This document shows, in pieces, positions 44,694 through 55,394 of a stretch of 64,000 nucleotides of DNA; the stretch's first letter is position 1, and the number at the start of each line of letters is the position of its first letter. This stretch comes from Oidiodendron maius Zn (taxonomy: Eukaryota; Ascomycota; Leotiomycetes; Myxotrichaceae). The DNA lies in contig KN832896.1 of the NCBI GenBank assembly GCA_000827325.1, positions 8,414 through 72,413 on the forward strand, read 5' to 3'. The position numbers were made by a program, and so were the translations under genes. The notes under the pieces were generated by a model. It was not told the origin of the DNA and ran no database searches. It saw only the letters and a list, made by a program, of their open reading frames with translations.

Positions 44694-45278
44694 TCAGAAC
44701 AGATCACCATGCTGGCCTTCTGCATGCCTCAAGAAGTGTGTGGCTGTACCCAAGAACGATGTGCAGCCTTCATAGGGACAATCAAAACCCTCGCCTACCG
44801 CAAGTTCAGTAAGATGCTGTGATCGGACATGCCTTTTCCAACTGTCACGCCGAGGAAATGTATAGTTCCTCTTACGCGGCCCTGCTTCCAGGTCACACTG
44901 GCAAAAAAGGCACCGAAACTCAGTGGTATCTTTCTCATCATCGGTGACGGGCAAGATATCTGCAAACGGGTCTTCTTCGTCAATGACATATACATCGGCC
45001 TTCAGACGCTTGCACGAATCGGAGAAGTCATCTACTTCTCGTAGCCGCTTGCTTGTCCTCGAAGCCTTAAACTGGTGCGGCGTCTCCTGTCGCGAACAGA
45101 GCCGCACCATGGCATCTACAACTTGGATGCGCGCTTCGGACAGTTCCTGCAGACTCATACCATCAAAAGATTGGAAGAGGAGCCGGACAACTGTAGCTCT
45201 CTCCTCAAGCTCGTACTTGATAGTGGATGGGTTCAGTAAGCACAATCGGAACTGATTAATGCGGTGGTTATTAACCAT
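44694..45278 (-). CDS. C2H2 zinc-finger protein, probably the C-terminal part of a larger one
   Basis: 194 aa. The N-terminal half is helical (ERATVVRLLFQSFDGMSLQE, then RIQVVDAMVRLCSRQE) with a basic patch (SKRLREVDDF, then CKRLKAD). The C-terminus has two zinc-finger units: FRCLFCQCDLE, then FPRRDSWKRHVRSQHL, and FDCPYEGCTSFL, then HFLRHAEGQH. This double-finger tail resembles those on large fungal FluG/DUF3435-type recombinase-like proteins, which would make it a tail fragment, but the recombinase domain is not present. The ATG lies in an abrupt junction with an unrelated ATPase fragment on the other strand, supporting 5' truncation. Confidence 0.5.
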   Translation of the reverse strand: MVNNHRINQFRLCLLNPSTIKYELEERATVVRLLFQSFDGMSLQELSEARIQVVDAMVRLCSRQETPHQFKASRTSKRLREVDDFSDSCKRLKADVYVIDEEDPFADILPVTDDEKDTTEFRCLFCQCDLEAGPRKRNYTFPRRDSWKRHVRSQHLTELAVGEGFDCPYEGCTSFLGTATHFLRHAEGQHGDLF

Positions 45279-45770
45279 GACCTCATCAAGTCATTTTTTC
45301 TCGAATTGGATATGTCTTTTGATGAAGCAGCAAAACTTGTGTATTGTCTTGACTGGACACTAGCTGAAGATATGATCAAGCAAGGCAGAAGTATTATTAT
45401 TGACTCTGTCTGTAATTATAATAAATTGATAAACGACGGAACTGTGCTTGCTTGAAAGTATAGCTACGATTACAAATATATTGAGTGCAAGATTAGTGAT
45501 ATCGATCTACTAGATGAAAGGCTACAAACCAGAACCTCGTTAAGAAGTCAGTGGACAGGTGTAGATCATCCTCCAGCAGGCGCTAGCGGTATTAGTCATA
45601 GCGCCGAAGATTCTTGTACACTCTTTAAGAAGTAGGGAAATCTATACTGTCCAGATAGCGATAGCGATATTATTGTCATAGATTTAGCAGTTAGCCTAGA
45701 AGAGTACCTAGCCTATATACTGAAGCAAATTGACCCTATAACAACTACTATAGTATCAAGTTAATAGATA
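45264..45770 (+). pseudogene. P-loop kinase-like ATPase, C-terminal remnant
   Basis: MVINHDLIKSFFLELDMSFD, then EAAKLVYCLDWTLAEDMIKQ and GRSIIIDSVCNYNKL match the middle of a fungal AAA-type small kinase. After a TGA codon near 45454 the same frame continues KYSYDYKYIECKISDIDLLD, then HPPAGASGISHSAEDS, passes a TAG near 45632 and ends EEYLAYILKQI. The P-loop itself is missing upstream. The two stops fit RIP-type changes (CGA to TGA and similar). Confidence 0.6.
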
Positions 45771-46049
45771 TATTTATATCATCACTAAAGTTATACAAAG
45801 CTATAGCTAGTAGATAGAATTTATCTAGATAGTTTTATCTATTAAAATAAGACTAGAAATTTTAAGGAATAGAAATAATAATACTTAGTAATAAATAAAA
45901 TCATTGATATTATTAGATAAGGCTCTTTACTCTTAATAAATTAATATTAATAATCTTATAGACTTTTAATAGCTTATTAAAACTATTAAGATAAATTATA
46001 TTAATAATATAAATAGAAATATAAGATATTGACTAGGGCTTCAAGCACA
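45771..46049. other. RIP-like AT-rich island
   Basis: Long TA- and AAT-rich stretch without coding capacity, bordering a copia fragment. Confidence 0.6.
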
Positions 46050-46434
46050 TATGTCACGATGTCTCAGAAGTAGTGGCAATATATGCAATAGCATACGACT
46101 GTATAGTCGTAATGGCTTACGCATGTTGCTATATAAGCAGGTATATAATAAGCGTTGTGTTCTGTAGTCTAAACCCCTTAGTTGTCTCTGTATCACTTAA
46201 GTTATCCACTGCTTTCGGCATTCTGCTATGCCGAAAGCCTATAGTCAATATAACTGAGTTTCACCTTGATCCGACTATAACCTGTGCACCTATATTGCCT
46301 CTGTCTAAGAGGTTATGAGCCCGGCTGCCTTAGGTTAGTCGGAATCACTTAGATTCAACTCAAATCACTCGAATAGGCTTCGATCATGGCCAATCAAGGT
46401 TCCAGCTCGATGTTCCTCCCTAAGCCTATGTGCT
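46050..46434 (+). mobile_element. Copia 5' fragment: LTR plus leader
   Basis: 46170-46434 matches the 5' LTR end, the leader and the first gag codons of the copia element at 1-6 kb (ttgtctctgtatcactta; gagtttcaccttgat; gaggttatgagcccggctgc; ccagctcgatgttcctccct). The LTR body (about 46050-46310) is more diverged and holds a hairpin at 46211-46238. Similarity stops at about 46434, inside the start of gag. A truncated, old copy of a related subfamily on the plus strand. Confidence 0.75.
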
Positions 46435-47912
46435 TCCATGTCTTCATGGACATGTCCCTCGTCATCGTCCCATGCCTCCGTTTCCTCAAGTATCCTGTTT
46501 TGAAGCAAGCGCTCTGATAACTCCTTCAGCCCGTTCTCTGTAGGGTGCTCCGGAGTAATGCGATTGATAGAGATTAGGCTCTGGCTCTTATCCTGCCAGT
46601 AGAAGGACTTCAACCCCTCCATGTCAATCCACTCGCTCTCTTTCCGGCTGGACCAGAAGGGACTATTCAGTGCGAGCATTTGGAGCGCGTTTGAGAAGTT
46701 GGACTGCTTTGATGGAAATGTGGCAGGAATATCTTCTGGCAATCTCGCAACAAAAAGCCAAAGGAGATGGTGCTCATCGGTCACCCCGCCGCCCAAAGAA
46801 AAGTTCGCACTTTTGTATAAGGCGGAATGATGCTTGCACTCATGTGACGTCCACCTCCGCATTATTAAGGCCGGCTCAAATGGAGAAAAGATATTGAACC
46901 CTTCTTTTTGATCCTTCTCTCGGGCCTTCTGATCCTTCTCTCGTTCTTGATCCTTCTCTCGTTCTTCTTGGTCCTTCTCTTGGGATTTTCGATTCTCCAC
47001 TGGGGTCGTAGTCTTGTCAGCTAGAAATGAAGGGCCTATGTCGATATCACCCCGGGAATGCCGAAGAGCGAGAACAATCTTATGGGTCGTCGGACGCTTC
47101 AGAGTATTCTTGTCCTCTCCGTATTTCGAAAATGCACCTATGTTGCCTAGCGTTGGATGTTGTTTGAAGTCAAACTGAAATCCATCTCCTATAATGACTG
47201 GATATACAGAGTTCAAATCGGTTCTGAATGAGTGAGCGCCAGTAGCTGCTGTCACGGAAACTATGAAACCTAAGTCGGCGTATGCTGGAACAGCAAGTAT
47301 ATCGTCGGGAAGATAGTCCGCGGCGGTCACCTCCAAGTCATCGTCTTCAAGATCCAGGTCTTGGAGACCTACGTGTTCGAGCAACCTGAGCCAAGTTGCA
47401 GAAGGGCTTGCCTTGGATCGCCTGTTTGTCGTAGTAGCCGAGGTCGCCCCCAGGGGACTTGGAGTTTTCTGATGGTGCTTCTTTAGGGCCCCTCTGAGCC
47501 ACATTGCTACAGAGGTCACTTTAGACTGTTTGGTTGTGGCGGTAGCCGGGGTTATCTCTGGGCTGCTTAGGACCTGTTGGATCCTCCTCGATCTCATTAC
47601 CGGAGTCTGAGCGATAGACAAAACATTAAAATCGTGCCAATTGGGCTGTTTGGTAGTCTTAGCCGCCCATTGCTTGCCAATTGTGCGGCTGCTCGATTTG
47701 CGACGTCCAGGGCCGGACACCAGATCAGCCTGGCAAATGAGAATCAGTGCAAATACGGCCGCGAGGAGACCAATAGGGACGGTAAATGCGAAGGTAATGG
47801 GGGCCCAGTCGAACTTGGAGTCTTGGGCATGGGCTTCGTCCTCGGTGAACTGGAGCAGAGCACGGAGGAGACAGTCGGTGGAATTTTCATTCTCGGGACA
47901 GGTGGTCGCCAT
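46365..47912 (-). CDS. Membrane-anchored fungal protein of unknown function
   Basis: 515 aa from the ATG at 47912. A single membrane segment near residue 40 (ITFAFTVPIGLLAAVFALIL, then ICQ) is followed by blocks seen in a widespread family of fungal hypothetical proteins: DFNVLSIAQTPVMRSRRIQ, WLRLLEHVGLQDLDLEDDD, YLPDDILAVPAYADLGFIVS and YPVIIGDGFQFDFKQHPTLG. A charged repeat region (EKDQ/REKDQ units, bases about 46905-46985) interrupts the middle. The last 20-odd codons lie within the copia fragment (46365-46434), so the native C-terminus has been replaced by retroelement sequence read antisense. Function unknown. Confidence 0.7.
   Translation of the reverse strand: MATTCPENENSTDCLLRALLQFTEDEAHAQDSKFDWAPITFAFTVPIGLLAAVFALILICQADLVSGPGRRKSSSRTIGKQWAAKTTKQPNWHDFNVLSIAQTPVMRSRRIQQVLSSPEITPATATTKQSKVTSVAMWLRGALKKHHQKTPSPLGATSATTTNRRSKASPSATWLRLLEHVGLQDLDLEDDDLEVTAADYLPDDILAVPAYADLGFIVSVTAATGAHSFRTDLNSVYPVIIGDGFQFDFKQHPTLGNIGAFSKYGEDKNTLKRPTTHKIVLALRHSRGDIDIGPSFLADKTTTPVENRKSQEKDQEEREKDQEREKDQKAREKDQKEGFNIFSPFEPALIMRRWTSHECKHHSALYKSANFSLGGGVTDEHHLLWLFVARLPEDIPATFPSKQSNFSNALQMLALNSPFWSSRKESEWIDMEGLKSFYWQDKSQSLISINRITPEHPTENGLKELSERLLQNRILEETEAWDDDEGHVHEDMEAHRLREEHRAGTLIGHDRSLFE
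46905..46990. repeat. In-frame minisatellite coding for charged EKDQ repeats
   Basis: Repeats of ccttctctcgttcttgat-like units, coding on the minus strand for (R/Q)EKDQ(E/K) several times. Length variation between strains is likely. Confidence 0.65.
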
Positions 47913-48941
47913 TTTAAAGTTGAGCAAGTACAAAGATGAGGAAATTTCTCATATGTCTACAGCCTTGTGCGTTTGAATGACATGAAAAGGTCAAAGATAA
48001 GAATGGGATGTCAGGCTGGCAGTTATGCGAGTGACTCTTGGTAGCTTTCTTTAGTCAGCCATTTAGCTGTATGCTGTGCAACCATACTACTGTGACTTTA
48101 TTGGCTAGAGGCAGCATACATGCTAAAGCAATATCACTGCTGGCGATGAGTGACTTGCAGCTAACCTTTCGATTGATTAGTGCGTAGAAATTCTGCTGTG
48201 TGGGTCCAGCCTTCCGACGTCGCCAACGACTGGATCTGTGCACTGTAGACATCCTAATACAGATTATAATCATGCGGACGACTAAGGTTACGGCAAATTC
48301 AATCTACTCAGAGGTATTTGCATACCAAGGCATCGATTTCGATCGCTTCGTCACACTAGCCTCAAAGAAAGCCACGAGTTCGCCGATTTGACATCTCGTA
48401 GATACCAAGATAGGGAAAAAAGATATCATATCAAATTGGCGATGCTAGTATGTGAGAATTTTCTAGGCAGTTCGCACTATTCCCTATTCTGTGATATATT
48501 TAGGAATCAACCGTACGAAAAGGTTAATTGTCCAGTGATTAGGTTTTGCATGGCTTACTGTAAATTATTATATCACCACTTGTGGGCTTACATTACACAA
48601 CTTTGAGACGGCCAGGAAGGATACATTATTGCCCCAGGCGGGTGCGCAGACCAGAGCGCCACTCCTACCAATTAACTAGGATATCAACTGCCATTCAGCA
48701 GAGATATGAAAACGAGCTTTGTTGTGTACAGTCGTTTGCAAAATTGGCTTCCCCTTCGCCTCTGAATTTTAACTTGGCCGTGACTGGGATTTAAATATAT
48801 TACGTGATTTTTATAATAAAATAGATGGACTAAATTGTAAATTATTCTTATTTATATTAAGCCCATGTACAAAGCTAAAATACAACCTACTACATGCTTT
48901 GAATATAAATGGAAATGGTGTAAATAGCTGCTTTTGTTGCA
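47913..48941. other. Intergenic, no gene recognised
   Basis: 48800-48900 is AT-rich. Short open frames without motifs. Confidence 0.4.
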
Positions 48942-49076
48942 GAACGGGTGGACAAAAAATGACAGGACACCACCGATGCCCATTACTCAGCCACTATGGC
49001 AGCGGCTCCTGGAGGGCCAGCAGAGTGGCCAAGTAATGGGCATTGATAGTGTCTTGTCACTTTGTCCACTCCGTTC
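48942..49076. mobile_element. MITE-like hairpin element, 135 bp
   Basis: The arms are nearly complete inverted repeats of about 45 bp: gaacgggtggacaaaaaatg, then acaggacaccaccgatgccc at the left, against agtaatgggcattgatagtg, then tcttgtcactttgtccactc at the right. A 44-bp centre separates them. No coding capacity and no clear target duplication. It fits a miniature inverted-repeat transposon, and could also act as a 3' end signal for the neighbouring SDR gene. Confidence 0.65.
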
Positions 49077-49098
49077 CGTATACAACCTTGGCTTTCCC

Positions 49099-50043
49099 TT
49101 AAATCCAACCTCCTGACCTCATCTTCTCCTCTGTCCACCCTTCCAACCTTTGCCTCTCCTTAACATCTCGCGCAATAGGATTTGGCTCATCCACTTCCGC
49201 TCTTTCGCTTAAGAACACCCCACTAATCTCCCCAGTGAAATCAGGACTAGCAGCTGCAAATATAATAGCCCTTACGGCACCATCACCTAAAGGTTTCATG
49301 ATCCCAAGTAGGACTAAAAGGTTAGTTACCCATTTCTGCGACCAATGCAAAGCCTTCCGGTTGATCTGAGTATCGATAAATCCCGGGTGAAGAGAGGCTG
49401 ACCAGATTTCCCCCTTCCCATCTTTGGAATTCCGACTTTCTGGGCCGTATTTGTCGTTCAAATTCTTTGCATGTAGGATATTCGCTAGCTTACTGAGTCC
49501 ATAACGATTGAAGTTCCCGGCATTCTTTACTTCATCGACTTCGTATAGGATTTTCTTCGTTCCAAAAAGATTATTAGCGTTGCTAGCCACACAAACAATA
49601 CGGACGGATCCTGGACCTTCATTGCGAGCTGTTGAGAGTAGGACAGGCATGAGATGATGTGCTAGTAACCAGTGGGCAATGTAATTGATCTGCATATGGA
49701 TCTCGAAACCATCACCTGTTACTTCGTAAGGAAGACCCGCGACACCCGCATTCAGGATGAGCCCGTGAAGTTGGCTTTCTTTGGATACGAATGTTTTGGC
49801 GGCCGCGACGACGGTTTTGAGGGAATTGTGATCGATAGGTAGGAAATGCAAGTTGGCGGTTGGATATGTTCCTTTGATTTTGCTAATGGCTTCCGTCGCT
49901 TTCTCTTCAGATCTTGCTCCCAAGTAAACGCGTGCTCCATTGCCTGCCAGATGTAGGCATGTTAAGTATCCGATCCCTGTATTGCCCCCGGTAACGAGAA
50001 AGACTTTGCCTTTGAGAGATAGGAGAGATGATATTTGAAACAT
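49099..50043 (-). CDS. Short-chain dehydrogenase/reductase (SDR)
   Basis: 314 aa, single exon, intact. It has the NAD(P)-binding start KGKVFLVTGGNTGIGYLT (TGxxxGIG), LILNAGVAG (NAG), the catalytic serine in IVCVASNANN and the active-site tyrosine and lysine in NRYGLSKLAN (YxxxK), then SLHPGFIDTQI. The arrangement is that of a classical SDR close to retinol-dehydrogenase/WW-domain-oxidoreductase-like fungal proteins, often found in secondary-metabolite clusters. GARSEEKA after the second strand suggests NADP(H). Divergent from a bZIP regulator, with about 600 bp between starts. Confidence 0.85.
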   Translation of the reverse strand: MFQISSLLSLKGKVFLVTGGNTGIGYLTCLHLAGNGARVYLGARSEEKATEAISKIKGTYPTANLHFLPIDHNSLKTVVAAAKTFVSKESQLHGLILNAGVAGLPYEVTGDGFEIHMQINYIAHWLLAHHLMPVLLSTARNEGPGSVRIVCVASNANNLFGTKKILYEVDEVKNAGNFNRYGLSKLANILHAKNLNDKYGPESRNSKDGKGEIWSASLHPGFIDTQINRKALHWSQKWVTNLLVLLGIMKPLGDGAVRAIIFAAASPDFTGEISGVFLSERAEVDEPNPIARDVKERQRLEGWTEEKMRSGGWI

Positions 50044-50375
50044 GTTTTTCGCTGGTTAAACTGGCAAACGGGATAGAAGTTGGGTTAAAGAGGCACAGGG
50101 CTGTGTAGGATAGTTGAATAGAAATATATTATGAATAGTCGAGTCGTTTGAAGATGGATTTGCAAAGTGGTTTGGACAGTTTGAAGGCAGCTGTAAAGTT
50201 TGGAGACATACCTACCTCCCTTACTTATAACGTAACGCCTAAGTTAACGTATTCTGTAGCCGTTATAGTATGAGATAATAATTTAGCAACTCAATTTCCG
50301 TTCCTCTGAGAAAGGAGTAAAGAAAGGACAAATCCAAAGGCTGCACTATCCCAAAGCTTAAAGAGGTAATTACTG

Positions 50376-50461
50376 TCATCAAGCCGGCCCAAATATTATT
50401 CCGCTTGGTGGAGGACGGCGGGGCATATCATCAAGCCGGCCCAGATATTATTCCGCTTGGT
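50376..50461 (+). repeat. 34-bp direct repeat in the SDR/bZIP divergent promoter
   Basis: Two copies (50376-50409 and 50428-50461) of tcatcaagccggcccaaata followed by ttattccgcttggt, with one mismatch, 52 bp apart. Each contains ccggcc and a ccgcttgg word. Possible operator for the bZIP protein or another regulator. Confidence 0.7.
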
Positions 50462-50638
50462 CATGAAAAGTGGGGCGCTTGATGACATTTATTACTTGTT
50501 TGGTACAAGTTTTCAATGGCGACTTAAAGATAGGTAGCTTCTCGTCATTTCATTCTCTTATCTACCTGACTCTCATTTTAATGGGACCCGAAGATATCCG
50601 CATATGTATCTTCGATAATCTACATTGCCTAGGTGCTT

Positions 50639-51972
50639 ATGGAAACGCACTGGCAGGACGTTTCAACAAGTCTCGCTACGAAAGCGGAGCGGAGGAAACG
50701 GCAAAATCGCTTGAACCAGAGAGCGCTCAGACAGAGGAAAGCAAAGCAAGGCTTGCAGGAGAACAGAGCCACTTCAGAGATTCGCCCACATCAAGTTGGC
50801 CGATGGCGGGTTGAAGCATCGGATCCTCAACGTGCTGTACAATCCCCAAGTTCAGCCTTTGATGATCTCGGTCCTTCTCGTGCAGCCCGTTCAAAGACTT
50901 CAAAAGGTTTCGTTGAACAGACTGCCGTGGCCTCAGCAGTTCAATCTTCGAGCCTACTGGGACCAACGAGACCTCATTCGTCCGACTTAGTTCATTCACG
51001 CCTAAAATCTCCTTTTGATGACTCCCAGTCAACAATCCAACTAGAAGTTTTAGCCGCTATCCGCTATTTATTTACACGAGACAATGATCAGGTCACACCC
51101 TCCCAGTTATTATCTCTCTACTTTCCGCTCTCTTCCGATCACCTCCTTCCACTTATACAACACAATGCATTGCGTGCTCTCGCGAAGAACAGTTCTCTCC
51201 TCAATGAGACCACTTCTCTAATCAAACCGCCACCAGATGAAAGACCTCTCTTGGCCACCATTGATATCTGTGACAGCCTTGTTATTCTTCAACCACGTGT
51301 TGACCAACCCCCTCCTCCCGGTTCCTTACATCCTACGTATTCTCAGATGAAGAATCCCCATTTGTCCTGGCTGGATATGTTCCCTTCTCCTCGTTTGCGC
51401 GACAATTTTATCGAGTATCAAGAAATATTAGATGTTTGGGATCTTTGCTACGATTTATTTGGCGACTTGATCGGCAATTATACACATATATCACCAGCAT
51501 CGGTTATGTCTGTTGCCTCTATGTCAATATCTATGGATGACACTGCTGAGGACTACTTGGATGATGTATCGGCAAGAAGATGCTGCCTAATTGTCTGGGG
51601 TGAACCTTGGAATGAAGAAAATTGGGAAATCACTCCTGGATTTTTGAGGAAGTGGGCATGGCTTCTAAAAGGATGCGAAACCCTGATAGAATCGAGCAAC
51701 AGGTGGAGAGCAAAGAGAGGCGAGGCACCACTACAGCTTAAAGTGGACCTAGGCTTAGGAAATACAACGAGGGATGAAAGTACTTTTGCTTTAGAGGTTC
51801 GTCTTTGTATGCCTTTCCGGCACTTTGTATCTGCTAACTGTCACTACAGCATAAGGTCGTGGAAGATTGGCAGGACTCGCTTCTCGTTATCTTCTCAACT
51901 TCGTTTGCTCATGTCGCACCACATTCACACAAGCATAACCTTCAAGATATCACACAGCACCCCCAGAGATAG
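50639..51972 (+). CDS. bZIP transcription factor with DUF3425
   Basis: Two exons: 50639-51796 and 51850-51972, giving 426 aa. The intron starts gttcgt and has gctaac before the 3' cactacag. A basic region lies near residues 18-33 (ERRKRQNRLNQRALRQRK, close to the fungal NRxAQRxxR signature). The usual leucine heptads after it are weak. The C-terminal half is DUF3425: LLSLYFPLSSDHLLPLIQHN, ALRALAKN, HLSWLDMFPSPRLRDNFI and YDLFGDLIG. Such proteins are often local regulators of metabolite clusters. The ATG at 50639 is chosen over an upstream GTG. It probably controls the divergent SDR gene. Confidence 0.8.
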
Positions 51973-51984
51973 TACTTGAGGTTA

Positions 51985-52069
51985 TTGTGTTCTGCATTAG
52001 GAGACTTGCAAAGGCAGCAACTAGGCCAGCTGTACTAGTACCGATAACTGCAACGCATTGTTTACCCAT
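51985..52069 (-). pseudogene. N-terminal scrap of an FAD monooxygenase
   Basis: The ATG at 52069 opens MGKQCVAVIGTSTAGLVAAF, then ASLLMQN: a Rossmann FAD-binding start (GxGxxG with one Gly changed to Ser) as in flavin monooxygenases. Nothing follows; only about 28 codons remain. Confidence 0.45.
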
Positions 52070-53246
52070 CACGTATCGCGTTCATTTACTAGAGTGAAGT
52101 AAATCTACCTCCACTAAAGATATCCGTATCTTCTTAAGCTCTTTAGCCACGAAGATCTGATCGCATAATGGTGAATTAATCAATGTCGACCAAGATTCGC
52201 AGACGGCTGATTATAGCTGGCCCATTGCCCATTACTGATGGTTGATGACTGATGATGCTTGGCTGATGGTTGGGTGATTGGACGACTGCTTTAAACACTA
52301 CAATAGGCACTTTTGAAAAGGTCTGAAACATTCGTCAATCACGGAGTTAAGCATCCAACTTGGCCGATTAGCATCCAAGTTATCCAAAGCAATCTATATG
52401 ATGCCGACATAGAAATTCGACTCATGCTACAAAATCCACTGGAGTGGATTGGAGTTTCAAGTGCTGGTACAGGATACTGTAACTTAGACAGAGAGAAGAA
52501 GCATACCTGCACATTACCCTTGAATTACGACATACTGAAATGACAAAGCGTAGCGTAGGAATAAACCTAAAAGTGGCTCCCAAATTTCACAAGAGATGCT
52601 GTTGTTTGTGGCGAACAGTTTCGAGAATTACGGTATATACCTGCCCCACATGATCATCAAATTTAGACTTTTTCCACCAAGTTCAATACAGTCAGATCAA
52701 CTAAGTAATATCAACAGGATACCGACAGAATATATGTACTAGACACTGAGCAATATCTAATACTCAATACTGATGGCAAAATAAATTAAGATGGACTCAG
52801 AGATATTCCAATTTCCATGAATACCATGTGTTTTATATGGATTTCCAGTCTTTACCCAATCAGGCGTGTGCCTAATATTAGTCCGCAACCCTTGACGCCA
52901 TGGAAGGCTGGAACGTCCCCGGGGAGGTGACGCATACGAGGAGCGTCTCATTGCTGACAACTGAATTCTGCCTGGAAGCTAAATTTAACAATATAAACAT
53001 TACGAGTTTAAGCTACATATCTTATTTCTTGAAACCCGTTAAATGAGGCAACAATTCCTTGCGATTGTTTGGTGGGCTTAAGAGCGGGTGTAATGTGCGG
53101 AAATCGACAGGGTACAATCATGACCTCCTCTGACGGCGGCGACAACAATGCCGACAGCGAAGGCTACAAAATCAATTTCCTAATAGCGTGCTGATTTAGA
53201 GTCGTTCTGATCCTCCCTAGGGCTACGTGTCGAGTTCACAACTGAC
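52070..53246. other. No gene recognised
   Basis: 52200-52290 is a low-complexity run of tgatgg/ctgatg words. Otherwise short open frames without motifs. Confidence 0.4.
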
Positions 53247-54350
53247 TTAATCGACAACATACTTCGGTCCCAAATTGACCGCCGCATCGCTCCTCTTCAC
53301 ATCGATCCTATCCCATTCGACACAATCCAAAATTCTTAGATTAATCGGCAATATCATCGGCCAGATCTCCTGCTTAGCATCTGGCCACAACACTGCAACC
53401 TCTTTCGGTGGAGACGTCTTCTCGATGCAGACTGAAATGCCGCATGTCCTGCAGAACATGTGTTTCTGCAACTTACGGCCAAACATGTAAGTTACTAGAT
53501 TTTCGGGTGCGTTGTAGATGGATACTTGGGATAGGTGTGGGTAGATAAATGTTGTGCCATTCTGAGAGGTATTAGTTTGTATCAAGTCGATATGAATTGG
53601 AATGGGAACAGCGTTTGCGAAAGCTGGATATACCCGTATACAAATGCTACACTTGCATTCCTGTATATACTCTGATACTTCTGGGACAGGCTGTCCCTTA
53701 ATGGGGAACGGCTTGGCCTTGACGGCGAGAGTCACGGCACCACAGTGACATGCTCCGGTATAGAGCTTGAGTCCCTCGATTTCGGGTGTTGGCTCGGAAC
53801 CGGTAAACTTAGGGTGGAAATACGGAAGCTCAAGAGAACGGCTATCAAATCTATAACTTTGAGAATTGGAAGAAAGTATATCCGGCGGTGACGGGACTCA
53901 CGACTGGCTCTCAAGTGTCCATATGTCCACGTTTCTCAGAGTCCTTGCCTGTATGTAGCAATCAGTACACGCCGGAATCCGAGAGAGTGGCACATACATT
54001 GATGGCAATATCTCGTATAGAAGACGCGCCGTATCTCACTCCCATGACGGTAGATCCGCATGTAGGGCAAAACTGTAAGCTATAAGGTGTATTGTAGGTC
54101 ATTGACATAAATTGTTCCATACCTTTTGAGTAAGTTCGCACATCGCGGGTTTATACACCTGCAGAGAGCCTTCGCCCTTCTCGATAGTGAATTGAATTGC
54201 TGGAAAGACCCACTTGTGGCTCTTTTTGTGGCACATGTTGCAATTACATTCGTTGATGATCTTCAACCCAGGGATCTGGATGTTAAACTTGAAAGACCCA
54301 CAATGGCAATTGCCATGGTAAGTCTTGATCTCAGAAGTTTCCTTAGACAT
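53247..54350 (-). CDS. Two-domain GFA/CENP-V zinc protein
   Basis: Four exons: 54123-54350, 53998-54072, 53902-53948 and 53247-53841, giving 314 aa with all phases agreeing. The first GFA domain has zinc ligands in GNCHCGSF, CNCNMC and FCPTCG, followed by INARTLRNVDIWTLE. The second repeats them in GACHCGAV, CKCSIC and FCRTCG, followed by LPINLRILDCVEWDRI. Proteins with this fold were named after glutathione-dependent formaldehyde-activating enzyme, but most fungal members have no proven reaction. Two tandem domains match a common fungal arrangement. No breaks. The last part of the coding region (53247-53735) is open on its own, which hides the upstream exons. Confidence 0.85.
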
Positions 54351-55050
54351 AATGGGAGAGTTGGATAGTGGGAAGTGATATAATCGAACGAAGGGGTATA
54401 GTTATTCAATGAATTATAAAATATATTAGAGAACTAGTGCAGTGATCCTGCCTCTGCAAATAGGCAACGAACGACACGAGGCTTTTCGGCAAAAAACTAG
54501 TCCGTCTTACGCTTAGATGGATGATCTCAGACGGTAGCATACAGAACACGTACACGGACTTGTTGGAATCGTGATACCAGGAACAACTGACCTATTCAGG
54601 GCTAGTTGGACGGAGGAACGGACCGAAGATTAATTCTAATTAGGAAGCGAATCACACAAATAGTGGTTGTGTATTCTAGTCTAAAAATCAATCAATTCAA
54701 CACCATGCAATGAAGCTGCCAACTCGATATTGCTGAATCAAGGTAATCCCCTTGTTATTTGACAGGACTTAAGTGCTTCCTTACTAGCCTAGGGAAATAC
54801 TGTAAATCAAAGAGCGAAACAGCACCACGCTTATCTTAGACTCTCTTATAAGCATTCTAGTCTCAACAAGAAGTTTCGCTTGACTGAGTTTGGTATCCCA
54901 CTTATAAAGATCCTTATCGGATAAGCGGGCTGAATTTCCTGGTATTATCAATTACTTTTCCCTTTCTTCTCCATCGCATTCAGTTAGTAAGCTTGCTGCT
55001 CTTGCTCAGGCGCTAATCACCCTCAGCTCACCCTCGGCTCAGTCAACTCA
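54351..55050. other. Intergenic, no gene recognised
   Basis: No supported feature before the minisatellite. Confidence 0.4.
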
Positions 55051-55224
55051 CCTGAGCCGCATGAGCAACCTGAGCAACTCACCCGAGCACCTTGAGCACC
55101 CTGAGCACCTTTAGCAACTCACCTGAGCACCCTGAGCACCCTGAGCACCCTGAGCACCCTGAGCACCCTGAGCACTCTGAGCACTCTGAGCAACTCACCT
55201 GAGCAGGCCTGAGCATCCTGAGCA
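55051..55224. repeat. Minisatellite, 9-bp unit
   Basis: About 16 to 18 units of ctgagcacc and variants (ctgagcaac, ctgagcact) in a row. No matching open frame of note. Likely length-variable. Confidence 0.85.
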
Positions 55225-55394
55225 AGATTTACTACATCGTTACGTGTTTTGACTTCTCGCTTTGTACCCAATCACACTTGATCGACCTCTGTTCTCTTAT
55301 ATTAGTTTTGTCAAGTTTTGACGACAATGCTTAAGGAGCCTAAACAAGTTCCTAAGGAACCTAAAGTAAATACTTTCTAAAAATATACCTAGTA

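Noticed and set aside
55051-55224. Repeat array considered as CRISPR
   Set aside because: 9-bp units without spacers in a eukaryotic context; a minisatellite.
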